Assembly: GCA_013360535.1 (NCBI GenBank)
Contig: JABWBL010000069.1
Location: forward strand, 1 to 10,759
From: Planctomycetaceae bacterium
Lineage (GTDB): Bacteria; Planctomycetota; UBA1135; GCA-002686595
DNA: 10,759 nt
Direction of reading: 5' to 3'
In this document: positions 6,722 to 10,759 of the stretch, one piece after another
How positions within the stretch are numbered: the stretch's first letter is position 1
Layout: each line of letters opens with the position of its first letter
Made by a program: the position numbers and the translations under genes
The notes under the pieces: generated by a model
Databases searched by the model: none
What the model was told of the DNA's origin: nothing
Seen by the model: the letters and a program-made list of their open reading frames with translations, nothing else

Positions 6722-7548
6722 CCGGGCCCCTTCCTCGCGGCGAGCATCAGCGTGGCAGTGACTCCCACGTCCGGATGGTCGATCTCGTGGGACTCGAGCC
6801 GCAGGCCTTCAGCCGGGAATCCGAGTCGCGGCAACAGGGAGCGCAGGTCGTCCTCCGTGATGCACGCACAGGGATACTGCGTGATCCGGCCGGTCGCGTC
6901 CTCGACCGCGTACGAGCTCATGTTCGCGAGGGCTGCCATCATCAACGTGCCGCCCGGCGCCACGTAGTCCGATACACGGCTGACGACTTCCTCCCACGCC
7001 GCCGGGCTGATGCCGACCTCCTCGGCGCAGTAGAAGCACCCGACCGCCGCATAGGCCTGGCGGTCGTTGGCCGGGGTCGCTTGCATCAGGTTGCACTTGC
7101 CCAGTCGCACGATGCGCGACCGCAGCAGGGACTCACGGGCTTCGACGGCTTGCCCGGATGCCGGGAGGCCAGCGTCGAGCAGGCATCGGCGCGTGAAGGC
7201 CCGCCAATCGTGGGCGTCGTCGGCAGCCTCCCGCCAGCGCTGCACCTCGGCGAGATTCTCGTCGAGGTAATCGAGCATGTGGATCTCCTCGACGTGCGGG
7301 GCGATCGGCAGCAGATGGTGAATCGTCGGTCCGCAGCCGATCTCGAGGAACCTCCCGCGCGGCAGCCGGGCGGCCTCGCGCACGAGAAAACGCGACAGCA
7401 ACTGCTCGTCGATCGGCGGCTCGCCTCCGTAGTAGGTGTGCAGGTACGCACGGGCGAAGCCTGTCGTGGCGTTGAAATCGAACAGGCCACTCGAAGGCAG
7501 TTCCGGGGGAGCTGTCACTGGAATCGGAGGCTGGTCAGTGAGGAACAC
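6718..7548 (-). CDS. NNMT/PNMT/TEMT-family SAM-dependent small-molecule N-methyltransferase
   Basis: The 276-residue protein follows the family that includes nicotinamide and phenylethanolamine N-methyltransferases (PF01234). It shows FNATTGFARAYLHTYYGG (25-42), the SAM-binding loop FLEIGCGPTIHHLL (67-80), acidic end LDYLDENLAEVQRW (92-105), DW (114-115), KCNLMQ (151-156, the usual CDV region), FYCAEEV (172-178) and PGGTLMMAAL (198-207). It transfers methyl from SAM to an amine or other small nucleophile. Bacterial relatives include the guanitoxin-pathway enzyme GntF, but this window shows no guanitoxin gene set. The GTG at 7548 is the only reasonable start: an in-frame TGA lies nine codons upstream and no other start intervenes. 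No Shine-Dalgarno sequence is visible, so translation may depend on ribosomes finishing the SET gene 38 bp upstream. Its stop overlaps the decarboxylase start. Confidence 0.85.
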   Translation of the reverse strand: MFLTDQPPIPVTAPPELPSSGLFDFNATTGFARAYLHTYYGGEPPIDEQLLSRFLVREAARLPRGRFLEIGCGPTIHHLLPIAPHVEEIHMLDYLDENLAEVQRWREAADDAHDWRAFTRRCLLDAGLPASGQAVEARESLLRSRIVRLGKCNLMQATPANDRQAYAAVGCFYCAEEVGISPAAWEEVVSRVSDYVAPGGTLMMAALANMSSYAVEDATGRITQYPCACITEDDLRSLLPRLGFPAEGLRLESHEIDHPDVGVTATLMLAARKGPG

Positions 7549-7586
7549 GGGAGCGTGGGAGCGCCGGCTGCATCAGGCGATGGAAG

Positions 7587-8078
7587 CTAGGACGGGCTCG
7601 CCCGGCCACTCTCCTGCCGCGGACGCAACGTGAAGGGACCGGCGTCGTTCGGCGCGTCAGACATCCTCGAGCCCTCTGGGGGGGGGGGGGGGGGGATTGC
7701 GCCACACAGGGGCATCCCGCCAAATTGGGTCCAACCCAGCTCGCGGTAGTTCACCGTGATCTCTTCTCCGGCGGCGATGGCGCGCGAGGCGCGCTGCTCG
7801 CCATGGAAGCTGCAATTGGGATCGTCCGCGTGGTTGGTGAAGCGGTCGTCGTCGCTCGACAGGATGAAGACCCGTTTCTCGATGTCGAACACGGCGTAGT
7901 AGGCGAGCGCCCGCCTGGCGGCAAGCGACAGCTGAGCGAGCTGCGACTCTGGAATCACCACGTCGAATGTGGGCTCCAGCCGCCAGACCACCGTGCCCTT
8001 GGCGATCGGAGCCTGAGCGATCAGTCCAAGACCATGGATCCGACTCGGCCCGATCCGGGCATCCACTAGCAACATCAT
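7587..8078 (-). CDS. Small bacterial SET-domain protein (putative protein-lysine methyltransferase)
   Basis: The 163-residue protein is nearly all SET domain. The N-terminal HGLGLIAQAPIAKGTVVWRL (15-34) matches the SAM-binding G-x-G start; DDRFTNHADDPNC (77-89) is the RFxNHSxxPN knot motif; AIAAGEEITVNYRE (100-113) contains the catalytic Tyr at 111. SET enzymes methylate lysine side chains with SAM. No pre-SET or post-SET Cys cluster is present, as usual in small bacterial forms. Right after the domain, residues 129-134 are six prolines, encoded by an uninterrupted 18-C run, followed by a 29-residue tail with no family signal. One base of length change would alter the tail. The first ATG (8078) shares a base with the kinase stop (TGATG), and a second ATG follows at once. 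The target protein is unknown; the adjacent kinase is a candidate. Confidence 0.85.
   Translation of the reverse strand: MMLLVDARIGPSRIHGLGLIAQAPIAKGTVVWRLEPTFDVVIPESQLAQLSLAARRALAYYAVFDIEKRVFILSSDDDRFTNHADDPNCSFHGEQRASRAIAAGEEITVNYRELGWTQFGGMPLCGAIPPPPPPEGSRMSDAPNDAGPFTLRPRQESGRASPS
7678..7695. repeat. 18-bp G homopolymer (poly-C in the SET mRNA)
   Basis: Eighteen consecutive G on the plus strand lie inside the SET gene, after the catalytic domain. With 18 bases the frame ends at 7587. With one base fewer the tail would instead run to a stop at 7535, inside the methyltransferase start. With one more it would stop at about 7657. Such tracts change length by slipped-strand replication and are also frequent sequencing-error sites. 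Much shorter G/C runs (7-9) occur elsewhere in the window; this one stands out. Confidence 0.95.
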
Positions 8079-9157
8079 CAGCTCCTTGGGGTCGTGCGCG
8101 GGTAAGTGGCCCCATCGTCGGGGGCGCAGCTGTCGAGGTAGGCCTGCAGGTCCGCCGCGAGCGCGGCCGCCGAGCCGTAGCGCTGCTCCGGTGCCTCGGC
8201 GAGCGCCTTCTCGAGAATGGCAAGGAGTCGCGCCCCCAACTGAGGGGCGACTTGGGACGCAGGTCGAATCCGCTGGTCCCAGGCGAGGGCGCCGTCACGC
8301 AGTGCCGCGAGGCGCTGCTCGGCGGAGCCGTGGTGAGCCAGCGGAGTCACGCCGCAGAGTGCGCTGTAGAGGGTGGCAGCGAGCGCCCAGATGTCACTCT
8401 CGCGGCTGTGGAGCAGGTCCGGTGCGTGGACCCGCGTGGGATCCCAGTAGTCCCAACTGCCCATGACGGCGGGAGAGTCGCCGAGAGCGCCGGCAGCCCC
8501 GCGCGGCTCGTGACCGTTCCAGTCCACCAGGACGGCGGGTCGAGCCGTGTCGGCCGGAAGCAGGATATTGGCCGGTTTCACATCGCCGTGCAGCTCGCCG
8601 CGCTGGTGGCCGAATTCCACCGCCATCGCGACCTGCATCAGCCCCTCCAGAACTCGGCGCTGCCTCGGCGCTCCGGGAGCTTGCGACCCCGACCGAAGCA
8701 CCGCGTTCAAGTCGGGGCCGTCGATCCACTCGAGGAACAGATAACTCGGCCCCGCGGGAGCAAGCTGGCCGTAGGCATACACACGAGGCACGCTGGGGTG
8801 CACCAGGCGCGCCATCGTGGAACCCTGAACGCGCAGTGGGTCCTGTCTGGGATCGACGAAGGCGCTCTTCCCTACCTTGATGGCGATCGGCCGGCCAATC
8901 GAGCGCTGGCGCGAGAAGAACACCCAGCCCAGGGCCCCCTCGCCGATGGGACGCAGATCGTCGATGTCCAGGGCGCGCGCGTTCAGTTCAAGGAGAGCCG
9001 AGGCCATCCGCCAGCCCTGGGGCCCCGTAGTCGTCGAAGGCCGATAGGCGTCGAGGCTCGTGGCGCCGTAGCGCGTGAGCACCGAGAACGTTTGCGGGTC
9101 CGCGGGTGCGACCGGACACGGATCCAGCGTCGCCCGATCGATGGAGGTCGAGTGCAT
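8078..9157 (-). CDS. Stand-alone Hanks-type Ser/Thr protein kinase, divergent at several motif positions
   Basis: The 359-residue cytoplasmic protein has a kinase domain at about 67-340 and no membrane segment. Motifs in order: glycine loop GEGALGWV (72-79), IAIK with K94, MARLVHPSVPRVYAYG (115-130), hinge FLEWIDGPDL (141-150), catalytic loop HGDVKPAN (190-197), VDWNGHE (211-217) where DFG is expected, GSWDYWDP (233-240) in place of GTxxYMAPE, and DIWALAATLYSALCG (255-269). The ATP lysine, catalytic Asp192, Asn197 and metal Asp212 are kept. The helix-C Glu position reads Gln111, and HRD is HGD, so regulation by activation-loop phosphorylation is doubtful. A 65-residue N-terminal stretch has no known domain. 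The ATG at 9157 was chosen because the region upstream in this frame overlaps the SUMF1-like gene; the gap to that gene is 74 bp. Its stop overlaps the SET start, suggesting coupled expression. Confidence 0.86.
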   Translation of the reverse strand: MHSTSIDRATLDPCPVAPADPQTFSVLTRYGATSLDAYRPSTTTGPQGWRMASALLELNARALDIDDLRPIGEGALGWVFFSRQRSIGRPIAIKVGKSAFVDPRQDPLRVQGSTMARLVHPSVPRVYAYGQLAPAGPSYLFLEWIDGPDLNAVLRSGSQAPGAPRQRRVLEGLMQVAMAVEFGHQRGELHGDVKPANILLPADTARPAVLVDWNGHEPRGAAGALGDSPAVMGSWDYWDPTRVHAPDLLHSRESDIWALAATLYSALCGVTPLAHHGSAEQRLAALRDGALAWDQRIRPASQVAPQLGARLLAILEKALAEAPEQRYGSAAALAADLQAYLDSCAPDDGATYPRTTPRS

Positions 9158-9231
9158 GGGGCGTCGCGGGTCCTGCGGAGGGTTGAAGCGACAGCCGGCC
9201 GCGAACTGGGAAACACAATCTCCGGAATTTC

Positions 9232-10759
9232 TCAGGGACCCGGCCAGCTCCAGTTGCCTCGCAGCGGGCGAGCGGGGCGCAGCCCGATCTGGTTGTTGCC
9301 CGCGTGCGCCAGAAAGTCGGAGCGGTAGTGGGACGACGCGACGCGAGCCGTGTCGAAGCACGAGCCACCGCGCGCGACGCGGAGCGTGTCCTCGGGCACG
9401 AGGCGCAGGCCGTCGCCGTAGCGCGCCGGGAAGTCGTACTGGCGCACCCAATACGTCTCGCGGCACCACTCGTAGACGCTGCCGTAGACGTCGTGCAGGC
9501 CGAACGGGTTGGCCCGATGGGCGCCCACGGGCCCCCAACCTTGGCTGCCGTCCCAGTAGCACTCGGGAAAGGGAGCGTCCGGGCCGCGAGGATCGGCGAG
9601 GTTGGCCACCCCCATCAGGTCGAGGTGCGAATCGCCCGTCCACCAGCCACCTGAGGTGCCGGCGCGCGCCGCGTACTCCCATTGCGCTTCGGTCGGCAGC
9701 AGGAGCCCGACAGCGGGAAGCAGCCGCTGAGACTCCGTCCAGCTGATCGACTCGAGCGGAAAGCGGGGTGTGTGGACCGAATCGTAGGCGCTGCCGCCGA
9801 TCTTCAGGTAGCTCGGCTCGCCGAGCTCGGCCGCACGCCACTGTCCCTTGGTGACCTCGAACTTGGAGAGGAAGAAGGGCTCCAGAGCTACCAAGTGCGG
9901 CGGCCCGGCGTTCGGCCTTGAGTGCCAAGTGTAGTTCGGCAGAGCCGGGTCGTCGGATTGTGCGCCGATCCAAGCCAGTCCGCCGGGGATCAGAACGAGC
10001 ACGATCCCGAAGTCGTCCGCGAGCACCAGGCGGCCGTCGGCTGCGTCTCGCCTTGGCATCGGCCCGGTCAGCTCGAACAGCGCGAACTCCTCGAGGCCGC
10101 TGTCCGGGTCGGGCCCGAGCGGCACGAGCCCCGGTTGCGGCTCGATCTCCAGCCCTCCGTAGCGCGGCGAGGCAGCGATCGCCGCGCACGTGCGCTCCCA
10201 CTCCGCTGCGAAAGCGTCGACGGTCCGCGCCCGCAGGGTGTGCGCGCGGTCGGTGCGACGCCGCAGCTCGTCGAGGCACGCCCCTTGGGAGCCCTCCCCC
10301 ACGAACGCTTCGAGGCGTGAGATCAGGCGCTCCTGGACGTCGGCCAGCCAAGCCCGACCCTCGTGGCTCGTCTCGTCGGTCGCGGAGGACGCCTCGGATC
10401 GCAACGAGCTCAGGAAGTCGCGGTGCAGCGGCAGCCGCGCACCGAGCTCCTCGGCCTCCTTCAACCAGCGCTCGAGTTCTGGAACGAGTTCGGGCTCGGC
10501 CGGCCACAGGGAGTCCGCACGGGCCAGCAGGTCGTCGAGCCGGCGCTGGTCAGCCAGCCGCAGCATCCCGACCTCGCGCTCCTGCGCCAGAGCCTCGGCC
10601 TTGCGCGCCCGCCGCAGGGCCACGAGCGAGACCGCGAGGCCGGCGATGAGCGCAACGAACGTCGCGGCCAAGCCCGCGGCGAGGGCGCGGTGGCGATGCA
10701 CCAGTCGCGAAAGCTGGTACACGACGCTCGGAGGCCGCGCGCGCACCGGCTCGCCTGAG
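9232..10759 (-). CDS. Membrane-anchored SUMF1/FGE-like domain protein, probably the C-terminal part of a kinase fusion (runs off the right edge)
   Basis: The frame is open to the window edge, so the GTG at 10746 need not be the start. Counting from it, residues 1-20 (ARPPSVVYQLSRLVHRHR) look like the juxtamembrane end of a planctomycete PknB-type kinase, 21-43 form one transmembrane helix, and 44-200 are a charged, helical linker with LWPAEPELVPELERWL. Residues 250-498 are a SUMF1/formylglycine-generating-enzyme-like domain: IPGGLAWIGAQ (253-263), FFLSKFEVTKGQW (291-303), LLLPTEAQWEYAARAGT (348-364), NPFGLHDVYGSVYEWCRE (413-430) and RVARGGSCFDTARVASSHYRSDF (456-478), which ends the core. The paired Cys of true FGE enzymes is not present, so a sensory or binding role outside the membrane is more likely than sulfatase activation. 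It is the first gene visible in the operon and lies 74 bp before the second kinase. Confidence 0.87.
   Translation of the reverse strand, partial: SGEPVRARPPSVVYQLSRLVHRHRALAAGLAATFVALIAGLAVSLVALRRARKAEALAQEREVGMLRLADQRRLDDLLARADSLWPAEPELVPELERWLKEAEELGARLPLHRDFLSSLRSEASSATDETSHEGRAWLADVQERLISRLEAFVGEGSQGACLDELRRRTDRAHTLRARTVDAFAAEWERTCAAIAASPRYGGLEIEPQPGLVPLGPDPDSGLEEFALFELTGPMPRRDAADGRLVLADDFGIVLVLIPGGLAWIGAQSDDPALPNYTWHSRPNAGPPHLVALEPFFLSKFEVTKGQWRAAELGEPSYLKIGGSAYDSVHTPRFPLESISWTESQRLLPAVGLLLPTEAQWEYAARAGTSGGWWTGDSHLDLMGVANLADPRGPDAPFPECYWDGSQGWGPVGAHRANPFGLHDVYGSVYEWCRETYWVRQYDFPARYGDGLRLVPEDTLRVARGGSCFDTARVASSHYRSDFLAHAGNNQIGLRPARPLRGNWSWPGP

Noticed and set aside
5342..6967. 541-codon plus-strand frame opposite the decarboxylase
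   Set aside because: The decarboxylase on the minus strand has every family motif; the plus frame has none and is a shadow.
7967..9328. 453-codon plus-strand frame opposite the kinase
   Set aside because: The minus-strand kinase motifs are clear, and this frame shows only Arg/Gly/Pro-rich shadow sequence.
9158..10507. N-terminal extension of the kinase frame by 450 codons
   Set aside because: This stretch is out of frame with the SUMF1-like gene on the same strand, which has the real motifs; the extension is Arg-rich without domain signal, so the kinase start was set at 9157.
1..10759. Insertion sequence, integrase or attachment site near the M16 junction
   Set aside because: No transposase or integrase motifs, no terminal inverted repeats of useful length and no target duplications were seen.

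Overview
The window is GC-rich bacterial DNA that most resembles a member of the Planctomycetota. The assignment is inferred from family content, not from a marker gene. Supporting signs are a Ser/Thr kinase fused through a membrane segment to a SUMF1/FGE-like domain, an ECF sigma factor of the type common in planctomycetes and acidobacteria, and a secreted beta-helix/C-type-lectin protein whose Cys-containing tail resembles modules I associate with planctomycete secreted proteins. Almost all genes lie on the minus strand.

Left part (1-1966). The window opens inside uvrA (minus strand, first 119 codons only). Divergent from it, and almost touching, is a plus-strand ORF that encodes only the C-terminal half of an M16 peptidase. 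The N-terminal zinc-binding half is absent and uvrA occupies its place, so this looks like a rearrangement scar. A small four-helix membrane protein follows on the minus strand (1377-1745), with a poorly supported ORF tail at 1165-1376. A perfect 9-bp hairpin at 1886-1906 lies past the end of the next gene.

Middle (1967-5042). A 760-residue secreted protein has a signal peptide, about nine coils of GGG-type beta-helix, a C-type lectin domain with EPN and WND motifs, and a Cys-containing C-terminal module. An ECF sigma factor lies 250 bp upstream on the same strand. Its promoter region holds a compound palindrome (5151-5175).

Right part (5261-10759). A tight minus-strand gene set reads, in transcription order: a membrane-anchored SUMF1-like protein (C-terminal part of a probable kinase fusion that continues past 10759), a divergent stand-alone Ser/Thr kinase, a small SET-domain methyltransferase, an NNMT/PNMT-family small-molecule N-methyltransferase, and a fold-III PLP amino-acid decarboxylase. 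Kinase and SET share one base (TGATG) and methyltransferase and decarboxylase share four (GTGA), so the set is probably one operon with translational coupling. The simplest reading is a small biosynthetic unit (amino acid to amine to N-methylated amine) joined to protein kinase and SET regulation. This combination is the most interesting part of the window.

The SET gene carries an uninterrupted run of 18 C on its coding strand just after the catalytic domain. Gain or loss of one base would give three different C-terminal tails, so it is either a phase-variable contingency tract or a sequencing error.
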